Assembly: GCA_032718475.1 (NCBI GenBank)
Contig: JAUCBJ010001555.1
Location: forward strand, 1 to 64,000
Origin: Nemertoderma westbladi
Taxonomy: Eukaryota > Xenacoelomorpha > Nemertodermatida > Nemertodermatidae
Direction: 5' to 3'
DNA length: 64,000 nucleotides
Both the position numbers and the translations under genes were made by a program. Shown piece by piece: positions 38,803 through 48,300 of the stretch. Numbering within the stretch: position 1 is the stretch's first letter; each line of letters starts with the position of its first letter. The notes beneath the pieces were generated by a model that saw only the letters and a list, made by a program, of their open reading frames with translations, did no database searches and was not told where the DNA came from.

Positions 38803-40135
38803 TGTGCAACCCCGACGTCGACTGTTTCGGCGATCCCACCGTCCATCCCAATTCTCGCCCTAGAGACTCCCCCGAACTCCCTGACGAAGTCCAATGAAGT
38901 TTGTCTAGGCCCGCCTGTTCCTCGAAGCCGTAACTCTGTGCCCTGGCCTCCTCTTCCCTCTCCTCTGCTTCTATCCTCTCCCGTCTAGCGACTTCTTCCA
39001 GTCGCTTTGCTTCTCGTCTGTCCGCCTCTAGCTGCTCCCATCTCTGATATGGTGTATCTGTCTCCCCGTCTACCAGATGTCGGCTGTTGTAGTACACCGA
39101 CTCGCCCTTCAGCCCCGGGTGGTCTACCAGACCGTCAAAGGCCACTTTAAAGGCTCTCCTGTAGCTTAGGGGTGATCCCGATAACAGAAATGCCCCTGGT
39201 TCCCTTTCGATAACTACGGTCATGAATAAGTTAAGCAAACTTATCATCATCCAGTCCTCCTGCAGGATATATCGCTTCTGATATACCTTTATCGCTCCTC
39301 TGCGAAACTGATATACCTCCTGCTTTCCCGGTCTCGCTCCCCACTTCAGCGAGTTCGCTAGTTCTGCTCCGTATTCTTCCCTAAACTTCCCCCAATCCAT
39401 TGGTTTGTGGCATACGAGCCCCAATAATTGGCCCATCGCCACCGCCCCGCATTGACCTGTGTTTTCGACCACCCCCAACCCATCCGGTGCCGTCATAGCC
39501 ATAAAGACTTTCTGCATATCCAGGAGGTTGGTGGCGTCCGGACCGATGATCCTCTCCGCGTCCTCGCGAATCGCCGATCCCACTTTCGTCGTCGACTTCT
39601 CTCTTACTAAGACTTGTACCGCTTTCGGCAATCGGTCTAATTTCGGCCCGTCCTTCTTCCCATACGTCCCTAGGTCGAATAAGAAGATGTCCCAATTTGG
39701 CGCTGCCAAATGCAAGAGTATGGTCCTGGCCAACCCTGCCGTTCCTCGTCTCGAACCCGCTTCGTCTTCCACGGTTCCCTCGTCATCTAGGATCATATAT
39801 CCTCCTCTGTTGACGGACTCTATGAATCTTTTCCAGTCCTTCCTCGGCGATTCCCTCGGATACTTCGGAATCCCGAACTTCGCCTCGTCTCCTTTCACCA
39901 CGTAGTGGAAGTGTTGGAAGATCGCGTTGTCCAGCGACGGCGTCCCGTAGGTCCCGACCAACCGCTGTTCGTGCGCCTCCCGGAAGTGATCCTGCAGCGC
40001 TCGTGCCGCGTGACCCCTTTCCAACCTCTCGTAGTATCCTCTCGTCTTCTCCTCTGGGTGTCTTTCGGTGAAATCCACCAATATTTCTTTTCCTCCTGAC
40101 TCCGCCTTTCTCTTCCTGATCAGCTTACTCGCCAT
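38803..40135 (-). CDS. 3' accessory ORF of BEL/Pao, first half, DEDD exonuclease-like
   Basis: ATG at 40135 (MASKLIRKRK). Residues about 105-310 match the layout of a DnaQ/WRN-type 3'-5' exonuclease. Motif I is YMILDDEG (D117, E119). A hydrophobic strand pair follows (ARTILLHLAAPNWDIFLFDL). Motif II is KVGSAIREDAERI (D192). A motif III position falls in EDWMMISLLNLF, where the usual Tyr-x3-Asp appears as Ile298-x3-Asn302. The C-terminal part is a charged helix rich in Glu/Arg. The frame runs into the nested LTR after SGLH; the remaining half is at 34879-36084. Together about 845 residues lie downstream of integrase. Catalysis is doubtful because of motif III. The family call is by eye only. 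Confidence 0.55.
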
Positions 40136-40630
40136 TCCGAACACTACACTCGCTCACCTGCAGGGTGGTGCCTTACCAAGGCGCAATACAGATGAGTGAA
40201 GTATTTAAGATGTTTCGTACAGTTCGATAATGGCCTACTTTTCTACTTAACTGCGCCTTTCAAGCTTAATTTAATCTAATTAATTTCGGAGCTAGTAAAT
40301 CAGCCTAATTTACAATTTCCGTCCGTTACTTTTATTATGTTCTAGAACGACTTTCCTTGTGTTACCACTATTTTTCGATTTTAGCCCTATTCTATTTATT
40401 TATTTATTTTGCTTTGATTCTACTGTCCTACTACTTACTACTGCCTATGGATTTATTCTATTCTCTCTCTGATCCATATTCTGGCCTACTCAGTGGGCCT
40501 ATGCAGTACAGCAGTATGCGTCGTGTGGCCACACGATTTATCCAGCTGCACTCATATGCCCCCCTCTCGCTACTAACTCTACTTACTGCTAATTAATATC
40601 TATATCCTATTTACCCCTTTTATCTCTCGC
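40136..40630. other. Non-coding spacer of BEL/Pao upstream of the 3' ORF
   Basis: AT-rich compared with the flanking ORFs. A CCACCCTGCAG acceptor-like stretch lies just before the ORF on the minus strand and could serve a spliced subgenomic RNA. A TTCTAGAA palindrome is at 40340-40347. Confidence 0.4.
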
Positions 40631-40639
40631 TCTCTCTCT

Positions 40640-41500
40640 CTAACTAATGGTACTACGTACCTACTAACTCTAACTCTAACTAGGTACTACGTACCTACTA
40701 ACTCTAACTAACTATTGGTACTACGTACCTACTAACTCTAACTAACTATTGGTACTACGTACCCTCTAACTCTAACTAGGTACTACGTACCTAGTAACTC
40801 TCTAACTATCGGTACTACGTACCCTCTAACTCTAACTCTAACTAGGTACTACGTACCTACTAACTCTCTAACTATCGGTACTACGTACCCTCTAACTCTA
40901 ACTAACTATTGGTACTACGTACCCTCTAACTCTCTAACTATCGGTACTACGTACCCTCTAACTAACTAACTCTAGGTACTACGTACCTACTAACTAACTA
41001 ACTCTAGGTACTACGTACCTACTAACTCTCTAACTAACTCTAGGTACTACGTACCTACTAACTAACTAACTCTAGGTACCACGTACCTACTAACTAACTA
41101 ACTCTATTGGTACTACGTACCCTCTAACTCTCTAACTATCGGTACTACGTACCCTCTAACTAACTAACTCTAGGTACTACGTACCTACTAACTAACTAAC
41201 TCTAGGTACTACGTACCTACTAACTCTCTAACTAACTCTAGGTACTACGTACCTACTAACTAACTAACTCTAGGTACCACGTACGTACTAACTAACTAAC
41301 TCTAGGTACTACGTACCTACTAACTAACTAACTCTAGGTACTACGTACCTACTAACTAACTAACTCTAGGTACTACGTACCTACTAACTAACTAACTCTA
41401 GGTACTACGTACCTACTAACTAACTAACTCTAGGTACTACGTACCTACTAACTAACTAACTCTGGGTACTACGTACCTACTAACTAACTAACTAACTGTG
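40640..41500. repeat. 32-bp array with GGTACTACGTACC core, inside BEL/Pao
   Basis: Copies of GGTACTACGTACC alternate with CTAACTAACT tracts. The right half has a regular 32-bp unit and the left half is irregular. The core is nearly palindromic. The array lies between the integrase stop and the 3' ORF of the element. Confidence 0.93.
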
Positions 41501-41618
41501 TATCTACTATTATTTTTATTTTATTTTTATTTTTATTTGTGTGGGAAGGGCGTCTCGCCCTCAATCCCACCCCCCTCAGTCCAAAACTTGGACGACTAAA
41601 CTTCACTCTAACTCCGCT

Positions 41619-43160
41619 TTAAGGTGCCCCTTCTAGAAGACAGCATTTACCTACCGCTCTCCTGTAGGTTTTTCTGTCCTTCGCACCTATCTTTCCACCT
41701 ATCCGCACTTCTACCGATCGGACTCTTCCGTCCTCGTCGGAGTAGGTGCCTACAACTCTCGCCAACCGCCATTGGTTGTTGATGATAGTATCATCCGTGA
41801 CGATTACGAGATCTCCCTCTCTTAACTCCCTGTTTGGCTTCCTCCACTTGCTTCGCTTATGGAGCGTGGGTAGGTATTCTTCTACCCACCTCCTCCAATA
41901 CTCTGCGCTAATTGCTTTAGCTACTTTCCAACTTTGGCGGGAGTGTATATCATCTGGGTCTACACCCCGCATATCGATGGTCGCTGGCCTTTCCATCAGA
42001 AAATGGCTAGGCGTCAACACGTCTAATGACTCAGGGTCATCATTCTCCGGATATAGCGGTCTGCTATTAATGATCCCCTCGCACTTCGCAAGTACTGTTC
42101 GTAAAACGTCCTCAGTGACCATGTGGGTGTTCATTAACTTCGTCATTAGACGCTTTGAACTGCCCACCAATCTCTCGACGCATCCTAGTGTATGTGGTGC
42201 ATACGGCGTCCTTCTCTCCCACTTTACTTGTCGTCTTCTCATGGCCGCCCTGACTTCTTCTCCTTCTAAGATGTCCAAGGCCTCTGCCATCTCACTCTCT
42301 GCGCCCACAAAGTTGGTGCCGTTGTCGCTGTATATCACTGCGATCGTCCCACCTTTGCGGTCCCTAAACCTTTCTAAGGCGTTAATGAATGCTGATGCGG
42401 TTGCATCTTGGGCGAGTTCTATCCCTACCGCCCGCGTATTGTTGCATACGAAGATAATACCGTAGCGTTTCTCCGTGTGTCGCATCACCTTGATCTTTAT
42501 CGGCCCGAACATGTCCACACCGCAATGCGTAAATGGCGGGTCGTGCTGTCTTACCCTACTCGCCGGTAGTGGCGCCATCTCCTGTACGGCTCGTTCCTTC
42601 TTCGCTCGTCGGCAGGTCTGGCACTGCCCCACTACCGCTTTAACCTTCTTCCTTAGTTGTTTGACCCAATAGGTCCTCCTTATCTCTGTGAGGGTTCGGT
42701 TGGTGCCCCCATGCAGTATCGATTTGTGGGAGTCCCATATGATCTGGTGGACTATAGGCGATCCTGTGGGAATGATGATGGGTTTCGGTGGCACGACTAT
42801 ACTGTTGTTATATCCCACCCTAGAATTCATTACTAGAATCCCATCCTCGTTGAGTTGTGGCGACAGCGTGATCAACTCGCTATCCCGTCGGAGGTGCTGT
42901 TGGTTACCGACGCGTTCCACCTCGTCGCCGTAGTTCTTGCGTTGTTCATAGCGGATCACTGCCTTGGCCGCTCCTTCCAGATCTATGGTTGTCCTGGTCT
43001 TCTTGTCCTTGCCGACTCCCGCAAGGAAATTCCCAAAGGCTCTCCAGTACGCCACTAGTTTCTTGGTCTTATACCAACTAGAACTGTAGCTGAGGAGTTT
43101 ATCCGTCGGGTTATCGCACAGTTCCCTTCCTGGTTGCACGTCCCTAATCTCCCTCACCAT
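41619..43160 (-). CDS. BEL/Pao integrase with C-terminal DUF5641-like region
   Basis: The frame holds an HHCC zinc-binding domain (H-x-I-I-W-D-S-H ... CQTC). The DDE core has CGVDMFGPI, VIYSDNGTNFVGAE and GCVERLVGSSKRLM supplying the two Asp and the Glu. A terminal domain (NRELREGDLVIVTDD, WRLARVVGTY, then RRAVGKCCLLE) is typical of BEL/Pao. It catalyses insertion of the cDNA into host DNA, leaving the 5-bp duplication seen here. It overlaps the RT frame by 17 bases in the +1 frame. The ATG at 43160 is internal to what would normally be one polyprotein, since the sequence just upstream also reads sensibly in this frame (KGDSEGEEIYSQ). Confidence 0.9.
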   Translation of the reverse strand: MVREIRDVQPGRELCDNPTDKLLSYSSSWYKTKKLVAYWRAFGNFLAGVGKDKKTRTTIDLEGAAKAVIRYEQRKNYGDEVERVGNQQHLRRDSELITLSPQLNEDGILVMNSRVGYNNSIVVPPKPIIIPTGSPIVHQIIWDSHKSILHGGTNRTLTEIRRTYWVKQLRKKVKAVVGQCQTCRRAKKERAVQEMAPLPASRVRQHDPPFTHCGVDMFGPIKIKVMRHTEKRYGIIFVCNNTRAVGIELAQDATASAFINALERFRDRKGGTIAVIYSDNGTNFVGAESEMAEALDILEGEEVRAAMRRRQVKWERRTPYAPHTLGCVERLVGSSKRLMTKLMNTHMVTEDVLRTVLAKCEGIINSRPLYPENDDPESLDVLTPSHFLMERPATIDMRGVDPDDIHSRQSWKVAKAISAEYWRRWVEEYLPTLHKRSKWRKPNRELREGDLVIVTDDTIINNQWRLARVVGTYSDEDGRVRSVEVRIGGKIGAKDRKTYRRAVGKCCLLEGAP

Positions 43161-46137
43161 CTGGGAGTATATCTCTTCTCCCTCTGAATCTCCCTTCTCC
43201 TTCTGATACTGGTTCCGAGCCCGGGTCCACCTTCCTCATCGGCGGCCAGGCCTCTCTATCGCTCAGAAATTGTGGCCCATGTTGCCACAATACTTCCTTC
43301 TTCAGGAAAGTGTGGCGTTCCACGCCCCTCGACAGCAAGTCCGCTGGGTTCTCATCTGTTGGGCAGTAGTGCCACCTTTCCAGTTCTGTGCTCGCCCTTA
43401 TTTCGTCCACTCTATTCGCGACGAATATCGGGTATCTCGTCTTTTCGTTGTGTAGCCAACCAAGCACTACCATGGAGTCCGTCCAGTAGTGTGTCTCCAC
43501 TATGTTGGGAATTGTATCCACTAGGTAGGCTGTGGCTCTAACTCCTAGTCTCGCAGCTGTCAATTCTAACTTGGGAACAGATGCTGAATCTGGCGGCGTT
43601 GACTTAGCTTTGCTAAAGGCTAGTCTGGGCTTGTGAGGCCCCTCTCGTTGTACTAAATAGAGTGCCGCTCCGTATGCCTCTAACGACGCGTCGGAGAACA
43701 TATGTAAGTCCAGATTCGTCATGTTCCCGTCCGGAAAATACACTCGCGGCATGTTGTATGTTCCCATCCTCTCCAAGTCTCCTGTCCATTTGCTCCACTG
43801 TTTCTTGATGTCCTCTGGTACCTCTACATCCCACTCATCCTTCAATTTATATACTCTCTTGAGTATCTGTTTCCCCGTGACTAGTAGTGGGGATGCTAGG
43901 CCTAGGGGATCGTATATCCTTGCTATATACGATACATAACCCCTCTTCGTATGGGTGTCTGCGCCCTCCTGGCTCAGCTGATACTTCAGTTCGTCTGTTT
44001 TCCTATCCCACACGATTCCCAATGCCTTCTGCTGGGATTCCGTTCTCTTAATCGCCATGTCCTGTCCTTTGGCTGTTGTAGGGTTGTCCATGGTCGATTC
44101 TGGTTTCTTGTCTTCTATTTCCTTGATAAATTCTTCTGAACTGGATTGGAATTTGGTCAGGTTGAAGCCGGATCCTTTCAGGATGTCGCGAACCTCGCGC
44201 CCTGTTTCCAGTATCTCCTCAACCGTATTTCCAGACTCCATACCGTCGTCTACGTAGAAGCCGCGTCTGATCATATCGACGGCCCTACTGCTGTATCTAT
44301 CTTCCTTCCCCTTTACCGTGTCTCTCACTGCCATAGTCGTCGTAAATGAGGACGACTTGGCCCCCATATTTTGTACTACCATCTTATACGCTGGTATTAC
44401 CGGCGGTTCTTCTTCGCCGTTATACCATAAGAAGCGTTGACTGTCACTATCTTCTTCCGTTACACGTACCTGGTTGAACATGCCTTCTATGTCACACGTG
44501 AAGGCGTGTTTCCCGTTTCGAAACCTAAGTAACACCTCTATGCCCGAATTGTAAATATTTGGGCCTTCCAACAGGTAATCGTTTAAGCATTTTCCGTCGG
44601 TCTTTGCCGATGCATCGACTACCATCCTCAGTTTACCTTTCTTTGGGTCTAATGCTACGTGGAGTGGCAGGTAGTATGTCCTGTCCGTATTCGGCTCGTC
44701 GACCGGTAACTCCACGGCCCATCCTTTCTCGACGTACTTCTTAATGGTTTTGTGAATGTACTCGTTCTTCTCGGGGCTCCGTTTTAGTGTTTGTTTCAGC
44801 TTGCGGAGTCTCGTGAGTACCATCCCTCTATTATCGGGTAGCGGTATCTTCGGTAGTTTCCATACCATTCCTATTGTATACCGCCCCTCATCACACGTCA
44901 TCGATTCCTCCACGCTTTGTAGAGCCTGTTTGTCTTCTACCGAGGTCCCGACCCCGGTCTCTTTCAGTCCCTCAAAGTCTTGCCTGAGCAGTCTTTTAAG
45001 CTGCTCCTCTGCTCCCTCATCACCCATTTCCTGCATTGTTCCCGCGAACATGCATCCTGATGTCTCCGACATCCTGAATGGTATCTTGCTCTTAATTGGA
45101 CCACTCAGCGTCCACCCGAATGGCGTTAGTATAGCCACCGGGTCGCTCTGCTTGTCTTCGCCGAAGACCGTTTGCATTCTTTCGTGGGCCGTCGGGCAGT
45201 CCATTCCTACTATGATGGATACCTTCCTAACGTCCACGTCTGGGATCGAGAAGTCAATGTCGTCCAGGAATTTGTATTGCTCGACCTCGATGTTGGTTGG
45301 CCGCCTGGCATTGATGTTAATTGACTCTATTACTTGGATGGGGTCGATGGTTGCCCCATAATCGCATCCTGGTGCTACTGCTGCAATTGCGCACCGTCCT
45401 GTCCTCATCTCTAGGATCTCATCTTTGCTAGAGATGGTTGTTACCGCCATCCTGCTTGGCCTTGTTCTCAATCCTATTTCTTCGGCTACCCATTCCTCTA
45501 CTAATGTGAAGGCAGCTCCGCTATCAACCAGCATCAGTGTTGTTACTGATCGATTGCCTTCCCCGATCACTCGTACTGGTACTACTCCAAGTAGCACTGT
45601 TCCTCTCTTCTTCGCCCCTACTGTGCTCGTTGCCATCGTCTGGCCTCTCCTTTGGCCAAACTTGACCGGCTTCTCTTGGCATTCCCTGGCCTTGTGTCCA
45701 CTCTTCACACATCGCGAGCAGATTTTATTGCTCGACGCGTAATCTATCTGGTCTTGCCTCGGTAGCGCCTGCCAGTACCTGCAGTTCATGGTTTTATGAA
45801 GCGCATTTGCGTGTAACTGGCATTTGCTCTTTGGGTCGTAGCCCTCTTTATACAATGCATTGCGTATCGCAGTTATGTTTGTACCAAAGTCCCTACTATT
45901 CTTATTGACTGGATTTGGCCTACTGGACGTACTGGGGTTATGTTTATTCATGTTGTTATTGTTCCCCTGTCCGTCCCTTGATGTTGTCTTATCTTCGTTT
46001 GTCTGTGGACTTGCAGTCCCCTGCGTCGCTGCATATGGCAATGATTGCCTGAGTCTCGGTAATGCGTTCGATGTGTTGTGCTCTGGTTTGGGCCTGTGGT
46101 GAGTCTGTCTTTGGTCCCTTTCCCAGGCTGTCTTCAC
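43144..46137 (-). CDS. BEL/Pao polyprotein: zinc knuckles, protease, RT, RNase H
   Basis: 997 codons. Residues 106-119 have an H/C-rich knuckle (CQLHANALHKTMNC), and 140-153 a canonical one (CSRCVKSGHKAREC). LMLVDSGAAFTLVEEW (205-208 DSGA) is the aspartic protease. The RT spans about 460-690, with LRMVVDAS, AFTCDIEGMFNQV and YVDD (628-631). RNase H starts at MFSDASLEAYGAAL and includes THYWTDSMVVLGWL. ENPADLLSRG is the typical BEL/Pao segment before integrase. The frame overlaps the gag frame by about 150 bases and the integrase frame by 17; each junction needs a +1 shift. There are no internal stops, consistent with a young copy. Confidence 0.9.
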   Translation of the reverse strand: MKTAWERDQRQTHHRPKPEHNTSNALPRLRQSLPYAATQGTASPQTNEDKTTSRDGQGNNNNMNKHNPSTSSRPNPVNKNSRDFGTNITAIRNALYKEGYDPKSKCQLHANALHKTMNCRYWQALPRQDQIDYASSNKICSRCVKSGHKARECQEKPVKFGQRRGQTMATSTVGAKKRGTVLLGVVPVRVIGEGNRSVTTLMLVDSGAAFTLVEEWVAEEIGLRTRPSRMAVTTISSKDEILEMRTGRCAIAAVAPGCDYGATIDPIQVIESININARRPTNIEVEQYKFLDDIDFSIPDVDVRKVSIIVGMDCPTAHERMQTVFGEDKQSDPVAILTPFGWTLSGPIKSKIPFRMSETSGCMFAGTMQEMGDEGAEEQLKRLLRQDFEGLKETGVGTSVEDKQALQSVEESMTCDEGRYTIGMVWKLPKIPLPDNRGMVLTRLRKLKQTLKRSPEKNEYIHKTIKKYVEKGWAVELPVDEPNTDRTYYLPLHVALDPKKGKLRMVVDASAKTDGKCLNDYLLEGPNIYNSGIEVLLRFRNGKHAFTCDIEGMFNQVRVTEEDSDSQRFLWYNGEEEPPVIPAYKMVVQNMGAKSSSFTTTMAVRDTVKGKEDRYSSRAVDMIRRGFYVDDGMESGNTVEEILETGREVRDILKGSGFNLTKFQSSSEEFIKEIEDKKPESTMDNPTTAKGQDMAIKRTESQQKALGIVWDRKTDELKYQLSQEGADTHTKRGYVSYIARIYDPLGLASPLLVTGKQILKRVYKLKDEWDVEVPEDIKKQWSKWTGDLERMGTYNMPRVYFPDGNMTNLDLHMFSDASLEAYGAALYLVQREGPHKPRLAFSKAKSTPPDSASVPKLELTAARLGVRATAYLVDTIPNIVETHYWTDSMVVLGWLHNEKTRYPIFVANRVDEIRASTELERWHYCPTDENPADLLSRGVERHTFLKKEVLWQHGPQFLSDREAWPPMRKVDPGSEPVSEGEGRFRGRRDILPDGEGD

Positions 46138-47887
46138 TATAGACTGGGTCCGTTATTAGTTCAGCCTCGTAATTTAAGAAGTTTGACATTTCTTCTAAAC
46201 CTGGTTCCGCACCCTTCTTGTCTCGGGTGGAGAAAGCGATCTTCCTCCATTTGTTGCGCAGCCAGCTCGGTAGTGCCTGCGCTATCGTGGTGATGTTATT
46301 GGACGCGTTGAGCTCGTATGGCGCGTCTAGCGTCTTCAGCACGATCAGCGCCTTCTCGACTTTGTTAGCAAACGTCTTAATGCTAACGGGATTATCCTGT
46401 AGGCCACCCGATGTTATGCCTCTCAGCGTTTGCCTGATGATCTTGGCCGGGTGCCCGTATTCCCTATCCAGTGCCCGCCATGCTGTCGTGAAGCCGCCCT
46501 CTATTCCCTGATATTGCCTCACGATGTCGTATGCTGGGCCTCCCGTGTACACTTGTAGATACTTTAGGCACTCCGCCTGCGTCAAGTTTTTTGTTAGTAT
46601 TTCGTTACTATACATTCGCCGAAACTGTAAGTATTCTTCCGGCCTGCTCCCATCGAATTTGAACGGTTCCACGGGTGGTAATTCGATCCTCGTTTTCAAC
46701 GCATCGATCAACGTGGCCATCCCCATTGCCTGCGCTTCTAATGGATTCGACGGGTGCTGTATAGTTTCCCCTGTCTGGTGCGGTTCGTCCGTCCTATTTC
46801 TTGATCTTCTCTGACTCGGATATGTCATCGGGGGTAGCGGCCCCCTCCATATGTCTGTATCACACGACCTGTTTTCATCTAGGGGTCTCGTTGTTCTTGT
46901 TCCTGTCGGGGTATATTGTTGATATTGTGATGGGGGAATGTCACCCTGTCCCCCCCCCCCCACCGGTATGTCTGGTACTGGGGTTGATGTTAATATGTTG
47001 GGGCCCATACACCTATCCGCAATAATTCCCCCCTCCCCTGGGTATATGTTATGTCCCTGCATGCTGTAGTCATACTGCTGTGCTGGTACCGGTATAGGCC
47101 TATCAGCTTCTGGCCTACTCGCCGGTATGTATTCCGCGACTTCCGGGTTTAATCCCGTTGTCCGCGCTATCCTATCGCCTACATTGCCTCTCTCAGTATG
47201 GCCTACGGTATGTGCAGTAAGACCTACAGTATGCCCTACAGTCTGCATGTGTTGCTCGGGATCGAAGTTTATTCTTCTCGAATAATCCTCCCCGCGGCTA
47301 CCGTATTCTCGATCGGTAGGTATATTCCGTCGGAAAGTTTCTCTTCGACCCCCCTCTCCACTGTTTTCATCTTCGTACCGGTACATCGCGTACCCCTCTC
47401 TCGGCGTGTAATGCGTCTCACCGGATCGCATCCCTCCGGGGCGACGGCAATCTCCCGGAGTCCGACCCCACTGACTCTCCGTTCTCATCTCGACTACCGA
47501 CGGCTCGCTGTCCGTCCTCGCTCTTCTATCGTTTGCGGCGATACTTCTACTACTGTCTTCCTCTCTTCTCCTATCAGTGGAATATTCCCGCTCACGAGAT
47601 CTCTCGTCGACCTCCCGGTTAAACCCCACTGTTCTTCTTTCCTCCTCTGATCGGGCTCGATGCTCCGTCTGCCCTCCCGCGACGTCAACCTGTCTTTCTC
47701 TGCTCGATCGCACGTCGCTGGGGATACTCGCAATCCCCCTATTACTTTCCGTCGCCGGTTGTTGCGGTTTACCTTGTTCGGCCCTCGCATTGTCCGCTGA
47801 CGGCTGTGGGACACTCTCTGCCCCCCCCCCCCCCCTCTCGCCGCTAACTCTCTGTTGTGGGGCCCTTGTAGCCCCCCCCCCCCCCAC
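45989..47887 (-). CDS. BEL/Pao Gag (DUF1759-type capsid)
   Basis: The first 330 residues are Arg/Glu/Ser-rich and low complexity. From about 400 on, the frame has the BEL/Pao Gag core: LPPVEPFKFDGSRPEEYLQF, LTQAECLKYLQVYTGGPAYD and WRALDREYGHPAKIIRQTL. It ends after QAIIAICSDAGDCKS at 45989. The 5' edge of the frame is a run of 14 C (47872-47885), and a second run of 15 C follows at 47821-47835. The upstream part of the protein continues in another frame across the first run, so the start at 47887 is not a real initiation codon. Confidence 0.82.
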   Translation of the reverse strand: MGGGGATRAPQQRVSGERGGGGAESVPQPSADNARAEQGKPQQPATESNRGIASIPSDVRSSRERQVDVAGGQTEHRARSEEERRTVGFNREVDERSREREYSTDRRREEDSSRSIAANDRRARTDSEPSVVEMRTESQWGRTPGDCRRPGGMRSGETHYTPREGYAMYRYEDENSGEGGRRETFRRNIPTDREYGSRGEDYSRRINFDPEQHMQTVGHTVGLTAHTVGHTERGNVGDRIARTTGLNPEVAEYIPASRPEADRPIPVPAQQYDYSMQGHNIYPGEGGIIADRCMGPNILTSTPVPDIPVGGGGQGDIPPSQYQQYTPTGTRTTRPLDENRSCDTDIWRGPLPPMTYPSQRRSRNRTDEPHQTGETIQHPSNPLEAQAMGMATLIDALKTRIELPPVEPFKFDGSRPEEYLQFRRMYSNEILTKNLTQAECLKYLQVYTGGPAYDIVRQYQGIEGGFTTAWRALDREYGHPAKIIRQTLRGITSGGLQDNPVSIKTFANKVEKALIVLKTLDAPYELNASNNITTIAQALPSWLRNKWRKIAFSTRDKKGAEPGLEEMSNFLNYEAELITDPVYSEDSLGKGPKTDSPQAQTRAQHIERITETQAIIAICSDAGDCKSTDKRR

Positions 47888-48300
47888 CCGCTACATTCTA
47901 CTTCGCTACCTCTCGCCCCGCTACTATATATCTCTCTAGTCGACACATCAACCCTACCACAGTCGGGTCTGTTCACCCCCGCCTCTCCCTCTGCTATTGC
48001 GTGGCCTTCCAGGCCCTCTACTCCCTGCCTACCAACTACGCGGCCTACCAGGCCCTCTGCTCCCTGTCTACTAACTACGTGGCCTACCAGGCCCTCTGCT
48101 CCCTGTCTACTAACTACGTGGCCTACCAGGCCCTCTGCTCCCTGTCTACGTAGGCCCGACGTGTTTACATTAATAGCACCCATATTGGAAACGGAATTAA
48201 TTTGCTCATTTGAAACAAAATTATTTGTATTATTCTGCGCGACTACGTTATCTGAATTATTTTGTAAATTCGGGCTAAGATCATTATTTGAATTATTCGA
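47870..48300 (-). CDS. BEL/Pao Gag N-terminal segment between two frame breaks
   Basis: This frame continues the Asn-rich tail of the upstream ORF (NSNNSNNDLSPNLQ) after a +1 shift near 48300. It then encodes four copies of a 13-residue repeat, RQGAEGLVGHVVS, from a 39-bp tandem repeat (about 48005-48150). It ends in a Gly-rich stretch at the poly-C run 47872-47885, where the reading must change frame to reach the DUF1759-type Gag. Confidence 0.6.
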
